10,898 nt of DNA from contig QHTY01000174.1 of the NCBI GenBank assembly GCA_003220985.1, positions 17,216 to 28,113 of the forward strand, read 5' to 3'. Under the pieces are notes generated by a model that saw only the letters and a list, made by a program, of their open reading frames with translations, was not told the origin of the DNA and did no database searches. The position numbers and the translations under genes were made by a program. This DNA is from Gemmatimonadota bacterium (GTDB taxonomy: Bacteria; Gemmatimonadota; Gemmatimonadetes; Gemmatimonadales; GWC2-71-9). Position 1 is the first letter of the stretch. Each line of letters begins with the position of its first letter. This document shows, piece after piece, positions 1 to 7,683 of the stretch.

Positions 1-2605
1 CGACGTGTACCGATTTCACGTTGACTTCGGCAGCCAGAATATCTAACAGGTCTGACAAGGCCGGGCCCTGGACGGCCGCCGGCACGGCCAGCTGCATGCG
101 GGCGAGGGGCTGCCGGACCCGCAGATTGCGCGATTCCCGGGCCGCCCGGGCGAGGGAGGCCAACTTCCGAACCGTGTTCATGGCCGCGAGCAGCTCAGGC
201 TCCCGATGCCCCCGGTCGACCGGGAAGGGCGCGAGGTGGGCGGAGGTTCCCGTCAGGGCCCGGTGCACCCAGTCAGAGATGAAGGGGGCGGCCGGGGCGA
301 GGAGCCGCACGGCCGCCACGAGGGTCTCGTGCAGCGTTTCGAGCGCCACCGGGTCGGTCGCCCGATCGGGGGCCCAAAAGCGCGGCCGGTTGCGGCGGAT
401 GTACCAACGCGACAGGTCCTCGCTGACGAAGTCCATGATGGCGCGGACCCCGGCCGTCACGTCGTACGTGGACCATGCCTGCCGCACCTGCGCGACGACC
501 TCGTCCAGCCGCGCGAGCAGCCATCGATCCGGCGACGGACGCCCGGCCGGCGGCGTGCGGTCCTCTTCCGCGGGTGGCTGCCAGTCCTGGGCGTAGCGCC
601 GGAAGAAGTCGTAGGTGGAGCGCAAGGTGTTGAGGAAGCCGCCCGCCACATCCGGGATCTGTCGCACATCGAAGCGCTTGGGGAGCCACACCTGGCTCTG
701 CCCGCACAAGTAGAGCCGCACGGCATCCGCGCCGTGCTCGCCGATCACGCTCCAGGGATCGACGATGTTGCCGCGGCTCTTCGACATCTTCGCGCCGTGT
801 TCGTCGAGCAGCAGGTCGTTGACGATTACGTGCTTGTAGACGGACGAGTCGAACACCGTCACGCCGATCGCGAGCAGCGAGTAGAACCAGCCGCGCGTCT
901 GGTCCACGCCTTCGCAGATGTAATCGGCCGGGAAGTGCTCCTTGAAGTCGGCCTCGTGCTCGAAGGGGTAGTGCCACTGGGCGTACGGCATCGACCCCGA
1001 GTCGAACCACGCATCGATCACTTCCGGGACCCGCCGCATCGTGCCGCCGCAGTCCCGACAGGCCCAGGTATACGTGTCGATGTACGGCTTGTGCGGATCG
1101 AAGTCCGACGGGAGCGCTTTGCCCCAGCGTTCCGCCAGCTCGTCGTAGGATCCGATCACGTCGCGGTGCTCGCGCTCGACGTCGCACTCCCACACGTTGA
1201 GCGGTGTGCCCCAGTAGCGGTCGCGCGACAACGCCCAATCGATGTTGTTCTCGAGCCACTCGCCGAAGCGGCCCGCGCCGGTCTCCGGCGGATGCCAGTC
1301 GACTTCGCGATTCACTTCGAGCATCCGCGCCTTGGCCGCGGTCGTGCGCACGAACCACGAGCTCCGGGCGTAGTAGATGAGCGGCGAGTCGCAGCGCCAA
1401 CAGAACGGATACGAGTGCGTGTAGGGCCGAGTCTCGAGCCAGCGCCCGACCTGTTTCAGCCGCTCGATGATGATGCGATTCGTTTCCTTGTCGGTGACGA
1501 GCTTGCCCTCGATCTCCGGCCAGTTCGTCCCGGTGAACGTCCCGTCGGCCGCCACGGGATTGATGAACACGAGGCCGTACTGTTGGGCGGCGGCGTAGTC
1601 ATCCGCGCCGAACGCGGGGGCCATATGGACGAGCCCCGTGCCCTCGTCGGCCGTGACGAACGCGCCCGCCACCACGACCGCCCGCTGGCCGCGGCGATCC
1701 GCGGGCAGCGGCACCTCGTCGAGCGGCCGGAGGTATTTCCGGCCGACCAGATCGCGGCCGGGATACGTCGCCACGCGGGACGCGGTGGCGAGCGGCTTGC
1801 CGTGCACGTGCACGTCGCCGGCGCGCTGGACCGCAGCGATATAGCGCACCCCCTCCACTTCCCACTCGCCGTACTCGAGATCGGGATGGACGGCGACGGC
1901 GACGTTCGACAGCAGCGTCCACGGCGTCGTGGTCCAGATGACGAGCTGGCGTGCGCGGTCCTCGGCGAGTGGGAACGTCACGTAGACGGAGTTCGTCTGC
2001 ACCGTGTCGTAGCCTTGCGCGACTTCGTGCGAGGACAGCGCCGTCCCGCACCGCGGGCAATACGGCAGCACTTTGTGCCCGCGGTACAGCAGCGCCTTCT
2101 CGTGCAGCCGCTGCAGCAGCCACCACACCGTCTCGATGTAGTCGTTGCTGTACGTGATGTAGGGGTGATCGTAGTCGAGCCAGTAGGCGATCCGATCGGA
2201 CAACGCCTCCCAATCGGCCTTGTACTTGAAGACGCTTTCCCGGCAGAGCCGATTGAACTTCTCGACCCCGAACGCCTCGATGTCCTTCTTGCCGCTGATG
2301 TTCAGCATTTTTTCGACTTCGATTTCGACGGGCAAGCCGTGCGTATCCCAACCCGCGATGCGCGTGACGCGCTGGCCGAGCATCGTGTGGTAGCGGCAGA
2401 TCAGATCCTTGAGCGTTCGCGAAAAGACGTGATGAATGCCCGGCTGGCCGTTCGCGGTCGGCGGCCCCTCGAAGAAGACGAACGGGGGCCCATACCGGGT
2501 GGCGTCGCTCACGCGCGCGAACAGGCGCTCGTGCTTCCAGGTCGCGAGCAGCTGCTTCTCGAGCGCGTCGAGCCCTTGCGTCAAATCGGAAGACGGATAT
2601 GCCAT
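1..2605 (-). CDS. ileS: isoleucyl-tRNA synthetase, type 2 (IleRS2), C-terminus cut by left window edge
   Basis: Charges tRNA-Ile with isoleucine in the cytoplasm and edits misactivated valine. I translated the minus strand from ATG at 2603-2605: it stays open to base 1, giving 868 residues, against about 1,030-1,060 for the type-2 family, so the end of the anticodon-binding and C-terminal region is missing. Class I landmarks in order: PPTANGQP then GIHH at residues 56-59 in place of HIGH; the zinc-type CPRC at 183-186; WTTTPWT at 224-230, opening the CP1 editing domain; GTGLVHMAPAFGADD at 322-336 in the editing pocket; DAWFDSGS and DQTRGWFYS (from 568) in the catalytic domain; KMSKS at 606-610. 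The start follows the phosphorylase stop after three bases (TAG CCG ATG), with only a weak GGAG 12 bases upstream. The swapped HIGH motif is the odd feature. The identity itself is not in doubt. Confidence 0.97.
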   Translation of the reverse strand, partial: MAYPSSDLTQGLDALEKQLLATWKHERLFARVSDATRYGPPFVFFEGPPTANGQPGIHHVFSRTLKDLICRYHTMLGQRVTRIAGWDTHGLPVEIEVEKMLNISGKKDIEAFGVEKFNRLCRESVFKYKADWEALSDRIAYWLDYDHPYITYSNDYIETVWWLLQRLHEKALLYRGHKVLPYCPRCGTALSSHEVAQGYDTVQTNSVYVTFPLAEDRARQLVIWTTTPWTLLSNVAVAVHPDLEYGEWEVEGVRYIAAVQRAGDVHVHGKPLATASRVATYPGRDLVGRKYLRPLDEVPLPADRRGQRAVVVAGAFVTADEGTGLVHMAPAFGADDYAAAQQYGLVFINPVAADGTFTGTNWPEIEGKLVTDKETNRIIIERLKQVGRWLETRPYTHSYPFCWRCDSPLIYYARSSWFVRTTAAKARMLEVNREVDWHPPETGAGRFGEWLENNIDWALSRDRYWGTPLNVWECDVEREHRDVIGSYDELAERWGKALPSDFDPHKPYIDTYTWACRDCGGTMRRVPEVIDAWFDSGSMPYAQWHYPFEHEADFKEHFPADYICEGVDQTRGWFYSLLAIGVTVFDSSVYKHVIVNDLLLDEHGAKMSKSRGNIVDPWSVIGEHGADAVRLYLCGQSQVWLPKRFDVRQIPDVAGGFLNTLRSTYDFFRRYAQDWQPPAEEDRTPPAGRPSPDRWLLARLDEVVAQVRQAWSTYDVTAGVRAIMDFVSEDLSRWYIRRNRPRFWAPDRATDPVALETLHETLVAAVRLLAPAAPFISDWVHRALTGTSAHLAPFPVDRGHREPELLAAMNTVRKLASLARAARESRNLRVRQPLARMQLAVPAAVQGPALSDLLDILAAEVNVKSVHV

Positions 2606-2608
2606 CGG

Positions 2609-3424
2609 CTAGAGCTGCTCCAGAACGCCGCGCACGAGCGTGGCGAGCTTGGGTTCCGCGGCGCGGGCCACGGCGATGATCGCCTCGACCGACGTCGGCT
2701 CGAGCGCGTCCGGCAAGCAATTATCGGTAATGATCGACAGGCCGAGCACGCGCATGCCTTGATGCACGGCGGTGATCACCTCGGGCACGGTACTCATGCC
2801 CACGACATCGGCACCCAGCGCGCGCAACATGCGGTACTCCGCGCGGGTTTCGAGATTCGGGCCCGGGACGGCGACGTACACGCCCTCGCGCAGCACGATC
2901 TGGTGTTCGAGCGCAACGTGGTGCGCCAGCTTCCGCAGCGCCGGATCGTAGGCGGTCGACATGTCGGGAAAGCGCGGGCCCTCGGCATCGACATTCGGAC
3001 CGACCAGCGGGTTGTCGCCGAGCAGGTTGATGTGGTCGGAAATGAGCACGAGATCCCCGGTCGCCCACAGCGGATGCATGCCGCCCGAAACGTTGGACAC
3101 GATCAGCGTTTTGGCGCCGAGCGTCCGCAGCACGCGCACGGGAAAGGCGACCTGCTGCAGGGTGTACCCCTCGTAGCGATGGAAGCGCCCTTGCATGATC
3201 GCGACGCGGCGTTTGCCGATCGTCCCGAACAACAACCGCCCGGCGTGCGTCTCGACCGTGGGCGCCCTAAATCCGGGAATCTCGGGATACGGGATCGTCG
3301 CCTCGGTGTGCAGTTCATCGGCGAGCGCACCGAGGCCCGTGCCGAGGATCACCGCGACCTCCGGAACGATCGCGGTCCGCGACTGGACGGCGCGGACCGC
3401 ATCGGCAACGGCAACCGCGGTCAC
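2609..3424 (-). CDS. punA: purine nucleoside phosphorylase, trimeric (PNP/MTAP) family
   Basis: Cleaves purine (deoxy)nucleosides with phosphate to free base and (deoxy)ribose-1-phosphate, for purine salvage in the cytoplasm. The 271-residue product has the trimeric-PNP order: phosphate loop GTGLG at 28-32 (usually GSGLG), GRFHRYEGY at 79-87, SNVSGGMHP at 110-118, PGPNLET at 187-193 with Glu192 matching the base-binding Glu201 of human PNP, and GMSTVPEV at 209-216. Asp234 in the IITDN stretch falls where human PNP has Asn243, which could shift specificity towards 6-aminopurines. The start is GTG at 3422-3424, overlapping the divIVA TGA as GTGA. The ileS ATG follows three bases after the TAG. 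Symbol punA is used for the family (punA/pupG/xapA); the exact substrate is not settled by sequence. Confidence 0.93.
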   Translation of the reverse strand: MTAVAVADAVRAVQSRTAIVPEVAVILGTGLGALADELHTEATIPYPEIPGFRAPTVETHAGRLLFGTIGKRRVAIMQGRFHRYEGYTLQQVAFPVRVLRTLGAKTLIVSNVSGGMHPLWATGDLVLISDHINLLGDNPLVGPNVDAEGPRFPDMSTAYDPALRKLAHHVALEHQIVLREGVYVAVPGPNLETRAEYRMLRALGADVVGMSTVPEVITAVHQGMRVLGLSIITDNCLPDALEPTSVEAIIAVARAAEPKLATLVRGVLEQL

Positions 3425-3888
3425 TTTTGGCCGTCGAGTGCCCGAAGCTCGGCGAGCTGGCGCTCGAGGAGCGCGCGAAAACCGCCGACGTATTGTTGAA
3501 ACTGGCGCTCGGTCTCGGCCATCCGCGCCTTGACCGTACTCTCCAAGCTCTTGGCCTCGTCGAGCAGCCGCTTCGCCTGCGCCTCCGCCTCGCGCACGAT
3601 CACCTGCCCCTCACGCTCGGCGGCGACGCGCGTCTCCTGGCGCAGCTGCTGCGCGGCCACCAGTGCCTCGTTCATCGCCTTTTCGCGCTCCCGGAACACG
3701 CGCAGGTGCTCGGTCAGCGCGTGGACGCGCTCCTCGAGCACCTGGCGCTCACGGTTGGCGCGCTCCAGCACATCGGCGACGCGCATGCGGAAATCCTCGA
3801 CGCCCGCCGTGTCATAGCCGCGCAGGCTCTTGCGGAACTCCTGCTTGCGGATGTCGAGCGGCGTCAGGGTAAACGCGGGATCCGTCAT
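3421..3888 (-). CDS. divIVA: DivIVA-domain coiled-coil protein
   Basis: A 155-residue protein that begins with the DivIVA N-terminal lipid-binding segment: LTPLDIRKQEF followed by RGYDTAGVEDF, at about residues 8-32. From about residue 35 to the end it is a charged, heptad-rich helix (ERANRERQVLEERV, EREGQVIVREAEAQAKRLLDEAK) expected to form a long coiled coil. Members bind curved membrane at poles or septa and recruit growth, division or chromosome-segregation proteins. At 155 residues it is near the usual length. I chose ATG at 3886-3888 because it gives the standard MTDPAFTLTPLDI start and overlaps the yggS stop as ATGA. An upstream ATG in the same frame at 3993 would add 35 residues that are the yggS C-terminus read out of frame. 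The stop overlaps the next gene as GTGA. Its client protein cannot be told from sequence. Confidence 0.92.
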   Translation of the reverse strand: MTDPAFTLTPLDIRKQEFRKSLRGYDTAGVEDFRMRVADVLERANRERQVLEERVHALTEHLRVFREREKAMNEALVAAQQLRQETRVAAEREGQVIVREAEAQAKRLLDEAKSLESTVKARMAETERQFQQYVGGFRALLERQLAELRALDGQK

Positions 3889-4555
3889 GTCCTCGGACCG
3901 AACAGGACTGTACCCAATCGGATCACCGTTGCTCCCTCTAGGGCCGCTGAAGCGTAGTCGCCGGACATCCCCATCGAGAGGGTCGGCAGCCATACTCCTT
4001 CCTCCTCCTTGACCCTATCGCGCAGGACGCGCAGCCCCCGGAACGCTGCACGTCCACGTCATCCGTAAACGGCGCCATCGTCATCAAGCCTTCCAATCGC
4101 AGATGCTCGAACGCGGCGACCTGTCGCGCCAGGCCCAGCGCTGCTTCCACGGTGCAGCCGCTTTTTTGCGACTCGCGCGCGACGTTCACTTGCAACAGCA
4201 CCCGCAGCGGCGCTTGTGCTCTGCGCTCCAACTCCGTCGCCAACTCGATTGAATCAACGGAGTGCACGAGCTCGAATCGACCGGGCACGACTTTGGCCTT
4301 ATTGCGCTGGAGATGGCCGATGAGATGCCACCGAATCCCCAGCTCCCGACTCCCATCTCCTAACTCCTCTTGCTTTTGCACCGCTTCCTGGACGCGGTTT
4401 TCGCCGATATCGGCGAGCCCCGCGTCGCGTGCCGCCCGGACCGCGTCCGTCCCGAACCCCTTGGTCACCGCGACGATCGTGACGGGCTGCGGCGCGAGTC
4501 GCGCAATCTCGGCCCTCACCTGCGCCAAACGCTCTGGCAGGGCCTCGAAAGCCAT
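3885..4555 (-). pseudogene. yggS: YggS/YlmE-type PLP homeostasis protein, frameshifted
   Basis: Family members bind pyridoxal phosphate without known catalysis and keep PLP and amino-acid pools balanced. From ATG at 4553-4555 the first 170 residues read well: VAVTKG with the PLP lysine at 32, IGENRVQE at 50-57, RWHLIGHLQRNK at 75-86, and GLMTMAPFTDD at 156-166. Past base 4043 this frame becomes nonsense (SGGCASCAIGS) and stops at 3938. The next frame instead gives FRGLRVLRDR, LPTLSMGMSGDYAS and EGATVIRLGTVLFG, the normal family C-terminus, and stops at 3885-3887 inside the divIVA start (ATGA overlap). A net loss of 1 (mod 3) bases near 4044 explains this; the family usually has two residues between QR and FR, so seven lost bases fit best. 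Repaired length would be about 223-225 residues. A sequencing or assembly error is possible, since the rest is intact. Confidence 0.9.
4333..4367. repeat. five-unit 7-base tandem repeat inside yggS
   Basis: On the coding (minus) strand the units are GGAGTTA, GGAGATG, GGAGTCG, GGAGCTG, GGGATTC, exactly 35 bases; the first four share GGAG at the same phase and the last has GGGA. It encodes residues about 63-75 (EELGDGSRELGIR), the variable loop just before the conserved RWHLIGHLQ motif. Unit number and length match the array in folP although the units differ. The array is purine-rich on the coding strand, unlike the surrounding sequence. Confidence 0.65.
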
Positions 4556-4563
4556 AGCCTTTG

Positions 4564-4569
4564 AATATA
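4564..4569 (-). promoter_or_regulatory. possible -10 box (TATATT) for a leaderless yggS transcript
   Basis: TATATT lies eight bases before the yggS ATG in the longest clear break between coding regions of the left block (28 bases, 4556-4583). It is strikingly AT-rich for this window. The spacing would put a transcript start at or next to the ATG. No convincing -35 hexamer is seen 16-18 bases upstream, and AAAGG at 4558-4562 is too close to the ATG to be a standard ribosome binding site. This could mark an internal promoter for yggS-divIVA-pnp-ileS, but chance is possible. Confidence 0.3.
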
Positions 4570-4583
4570 AGGGGGACGGACAC

Positions 4584-6845
4584 CTAGCGGCTAAAGAGGC
4601 TCTGAACTCCTTGCGTTTCCACGCGGTGGATGATGTCGGCGAGCGCCTGGCTCGGATTCAAATGGTAGGCACGGCGCAGGTAGTCCAGGGTGTGGCGCTG
4701 GTCGCCTCGCACCGCCGCGGCATTCCCGAGCTCCAAAAACGGCGTCGCAAATGACGTCGCGACCTGTTGCGCCGCCGGCTCGAGCTCGAGTGAATCGGTA
4801 CGAAAGAGCCGGCCCCACGTGAATACCGAGTCCACGAGCATGCGCGTGCGTGCCGTGTCCACCAGCGGGCCTTGAATGCCGCGCACGAAGCGGCGCGTCG
4901 AGTCGGCACGCGGATCGACTTTGAAGACGAGTCCCTGGAACAACAGGTCAGGATCGAGCCCGAGCCAGGAGCCACGTCCCGACGACACGCCGAACGTGAC
5001 GGGTCGCGTGGGGAGATAGGTGGCGAGCGTGAACAGGATCACCTGATCGGCCGTCAGCAGGCGCTTTCCCTTGCGGAACACCAGCTCCACACCACCCGCG
5101 CGGAACGCCCCGTCCTGTCCGAGCTCCATCGGCTGCATTTCGTCGATGTCGCGCTCCGTCAGCTGCAGCACCGGACCTGGCGGAGGCTGAGGGGGGCGCG
5201 ACGCGAGTGCCCGGTACGCGGCCGGTGCGTGCGCCGCATCGAACGGTCGCGCGGGCCGCGCGGCCAGCTGGCGCAGGTACCAATCGAGATTGGCGAGTGA
5301 AAGGTTTATCTGCGTGACGTCCTGACGGATGCCTTCGACCTCCTGGAGATACCACACCGGGAAGGTGTCGTTGTCGCCGAATCCGAACAGCACACCGTAC
5401 GGCTCGACCGATTGCAGCATGTTGTAGGCAAAGTCGCGCGCGATGGTCGCGTCCGGCCCGTGCCGGCGCGAGGCAGCGGTGAAGTTGGCACCCACGGGCA
5501 GCAGCGTGATGAGTGACGCCAGCGCGATACTCACGCGCGTGATTGCGACGCGGCCCAGTTCGGACAACCGCCGCACGAGGCGCACGAGCCCGAACGCGGC
5601 GAACATTCCCCAGACCTGGAAGCTCACCACGAAGAAGTAGTCGCGCTCGCGCACTTCGTGCTGTTCGATGGTCGGGTATCGGTCCCAGAACATCGAGTAC
5701 CCGGCCTTGAAATTCATGTAAATGACGAGACCGATGCCGGTGACGAGCCACAGCGCGCCGAGCAGGTACGCAAATCCCACATCGCGGCGGCGCGCGAATT
5801 CGAATCCCAAACTCCCCAGCGTGAAAAACCCGAGCGCGACGATGACCATCGCACCGAACGGCAACCCGCGCGCCCACTGCCAGGAGCAGTATTGGAAGTA
5901 ATTGAGGAACTGCTGTCCGAAGACGATCAGCGTGCGGGGAGCCCCTGGTACCATGGGGTTGTCCAGCAGGCCGCGGCTGCCGAACTGCTCGCGCCGGATC
6001 ACGGCCAACAGGCTGCTCCAGTGGTCGGGCTGCGCCTCGTTGAGGATCGGGTGCAGGCCGGAGCGGATATAGAGGAAGGTGTAGATGGAGATCCCAACGG
6101 CGGCCACCCCGATCGCCAGGATGGGGAACGCCCACGAGCCACTTCGCATGCAGAACACCACCGCGGCAAGCAGCAGCAAGCCGCCCAGCAGGAGCAGTTT
6201 CCCGCTCCCCAGGCCCACCGCGACCAGCACGATCCACAGCGCGCTGAGCGCACCCCACTCCGCCCACTCCATCCGGCGCTCGGCGGGATCGGCCGCGGGC
6301 GACGCGCGCAGCGTGTGCAGCATGAACACCGACAGGGCGGGCCCGACGAGCAACGCGAGCAGGTGATTGCCGATCGAGAGCGCGGCAAGGTAGACGATCA
6401 GCAGCAGGATGTGCGGCGCGCGCGCCGTGCCACGGAGGTCGCGCCACCGGACGGCGAGCCAGGAGACGGCGGCGATGCTGAACGTCGCCACCGCGTAGAC
6501 CTCCGTCTCGTTGCTGTTCTGCCAGTGTGTAAACGGAAACGCGGACAGGATCGCTGCCGCAACGGCACCGCCGATGCGCAGCCAGCTGACCTCGCCGACC
6601 AGCAGCCGGTGCGCCACCAGAAAGAGACAGCCGGCTCCGGACGCGGAGAAGCAGGCGCTCATCAGATTGGTCCGCCAGGCGTACCCGCCAATCCTGAGGA
6701 AGCCGGCCCAAACATGGCCCATGAGGACGAACAGCGGTGTGCCTGGCGGATGGGGCACGCCGTGCACTTTTGCGGCGGTGATGAATTCGCCCGCGTCCCA
6801 CAGCGTGACGGTGGGCGCCAGCGTGATCACATACCCGATGAGCAC
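4584..6845 (-). CDS. DUF2723 / TMEM260-type multi-pass membrane protein, likely GT-C-like glycosyltransferase
   Basis: A protein of at least 753 residues with about ten membrane helices in its first 450 residues and a soluble C-terminal half. Family signatures: TLWDAGEFI with Asp17 and Glu20, HPPGTPL at 32-38, EQHEVRERDYFF at 394-405, and GDNDTFPVWYLQEVEG from 490. The C-terminal 60 residues resemble a TPR-like hairpin (ELGNAAAVRGDQRHTLDYL, then RRAYHLNPSQALAD). The family is related to TMEM260 protein O-mannosyltransferase; donor and acceptor in bacteria are unknown to me, so transferase activity is inferred. The start is uncertain: GTG at 6843-6845 is the first ATG/GTG/TTG after an in-frame stop at 6900-6902, but it cuts the first helix. 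Upstream codons PPYREAAAVALLV look like real N-terminus, so a CTG at 6891-6893 is possible. It lies 37 bases after the cdaA stop if GTG is used. Confidence 0.9.
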   Translation of the reverse strand: MLIGYVITLAPTVTLWDAGEFITAAKVHGVPHPPGTPLFVLMGHVWAGFLRIGGYAWRTNLMSACFSASGAGCLFLVAHRLLVGEVSWLRIGGAVAAAILSAFPFTHWQNSNETEVYAVATFSIAAVSWLAVRWRDLRGTARAPHILLLIVYLAALSIGNHLLALLVGPALSVFMLHTLRASPAADPAERRMEWAEWGALSALWIVLVAVGLGSGKLLLLGGLLLLAAVVFCMRSGSWAFPILAIGVAAVGISIYTFLYIRSGLHPILNEAQPDHWSSLLAVIRREQFGSRGLLDNPMVPGAPRTLIVFGQQFLNYFQYCSWQWARGLPFGAMVIVALGFFTLGSLGFEFARRRDVGFAYLLGALWLVTGIGLVIYMNFKAGYSMFWDRYPTIEQHEVRERDYFFVVSFQVWGMFAAFGLVRLVRRLSELGRVAITRVSIALASLITLLPVGANFTAASRRHGPDATIARDFAYNMLQSVEPYGVLFGFGDNDTFPVWYLQEVEGIRQDVTQINLSLANLDWYLRQLAARPARPFDAAHAPAAYRALASRPPQPPPGPVLQLTERDIDEMQPMELGQDGAFRAGGVELVFRKGKRLLTADQVILFTLATYLPTRPVTFGVSSGRGSWLGLDPDLLFQGLVFKVDPRADSTRRFVRGIQGPLVDTARTRMLVDSVFTWGRLFRTDSLELEPAAQQVATSFATPFLELGNAAAVRGDQRHTLDYLRRAYHLNPSQALADIIHRVETQGVQSLFSR

Positions 6846-6882
6846 CAGGAGGGCGACCGCGGCCGCCTCCCGGTAGGGGGGC

Positions 6883-7683
6883 TTAGGTGGCAGGCTGCGT
6901 CACGCGCTCGCCGCCTTCCAAGTGCGAGACGGCGCCCGAGAGCAGATCGCGCACCTGCTGCGGCGTGAGATGCCGATAGAGGAGGCCGTGACTCGCGACC
7001 GAAATCGTCGAGGTCTCTTCGGATACGACCAGGACTGTCGCATCGGTCTCCTCGGACAGACCGAGTGCCGCGCGATGCCTGGTGCCGAGCGATTTGTCGG
7101 CGACCTTGAACTGCGTGAGCGGCAGCACGCACCCCGCGCCGATGATCTGGTCCCCGCGAATCAGGATTGCGCCGTCGTGCAGCGGTGAATAGGGCGTGAA
7201 GATCGTCGTCAGCAGGTCGGCCGATACCTTCGCTTCCATCGGCACGCCGGTGGTGATGAATTCCTCGAGCCCGATATCGCCTTCGACGGCGATGATCGCG
7301 CCGGTGCTCGCGCGCGACAGGCGATCGAGCGCCTCCGCAATCTCTTCCGCCACCGATTGCCGGTCGCCGCGGGAAAACGCGCGCATGAAGCGCGATTGAC
7401 CCAGGCGGGCAAGCGCGTTGCGCAGCTCCGGCTGGAACACGACGACCGCCGCAAACGCGCCGTACGTGAAGATGACACCCAGCAGCGTGCTGATCATCGT
7501 GAACTTGGCGAACACGGCCACGAAGTAGGTCAACGACAGAATCACCAGGCCGATCACGATCTGCAGGGCGCGGGTGCCGACGAGGAATAGCAGGAACTTG
7601 TAGATGACGAACGACACCAGCAGGATCTCGAACAGATCCGGCCACAGCCGCGGGGACAGGAACTTAAAGGCGTCTACGTTCAC
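6883..7683 (-). CDS. cdaA: diadenylate cyclase CdaA (c-di-AMP synthase)
   Basis: Joins two ATP into cyclic di-AMP, the messenger for potassium/osmotic balance and cell-wall homeostasis; the enzyme is membrane anchored with a cytosolic catalytic domain. The 266-residue product has three N-terminal helices at about 17-35, 39-59 and 63-83, a short linker, then the DisA_N cyclase domain with DGA at 170-172 and RHR at 202-204, both essential motifs in the family, followed by SEET at 221-224. Length and order match CdaA rather than DisA or CdaS. The start is GTG at 7681-7683, overlapping the folP stop as GTGA, with no clear ribosome binding site, so coupling to folP is likely. In Firmicutes cdaA is followed by cdaR and glmM; neither is present here, and the next gene is the DUF2723 protein. 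Confidence 0.96.
   Translation of the reverse strand: MNVDAFKFLSPRLWPDLFEILLVSFVIYKFLLFLVGTRALQIVIGLVILSLTYFVAVFAKFTMISTLLGVIFTYGAFAAVVVFQPELRNALARLGQSRFMRAFSRGDRQSVAEEIAEALDRLSRASTGAIIAVEGDIGLEEFITTGVPMEAKVSADLLTTIFTPYSPLHDGAILIRGDQIIGAGCVLPLTQFKVADKSLGTRHRAALGLSEETDATVLVVSEETSTISVASHGLLYRHLTPQQVRDLLSGAVSHLEGGERVTQPAT

Noticed and set aside
206..3499. A plus-strand open frame of 1,097 codons opposite ileS and pnp.
   Set aside because: It is the antisense shadow of two unmistakable minus-strand genes. Its product is rich in R, H, D, V and P with no recognisable domain, as expected for the complement of GC-rich codons. The ileS frame fits a known enzyme throughout.
3889..3993. A longer divIVA starting at an upstream ATG (35 extra residues).
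   Set aside because: These bases encode the yggS C-terminus (LSMGMSGDY, IRLGTVLFG) in another frame, and the DivIVA family normally starts at the MTDPAFTLTPLDI position.
4299..4583. A minus-strand open frame of 94 codons over the start of yggS.
   Set aside because: It lies in the wrong frame over the conserved yggS N-terminus and has no family similarity that I can see.
4948..6801. A minus-strand open frame of 617 codons overlapping the DUF2723 gene in another frame.
   Set aside because: It is a frame shadow made of R, A, G and H-rich sequence. All family motifs are in the frame ending at 4584.
5658..6968. A plus-strand open frame of 436 codons opposite the DUF2723 gene.
   Set aside because: It is complementary to a gene with clear family motifs and membrane helices. 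The product is a low-complexity, Q/R/E/H-rich sequence with no domain.
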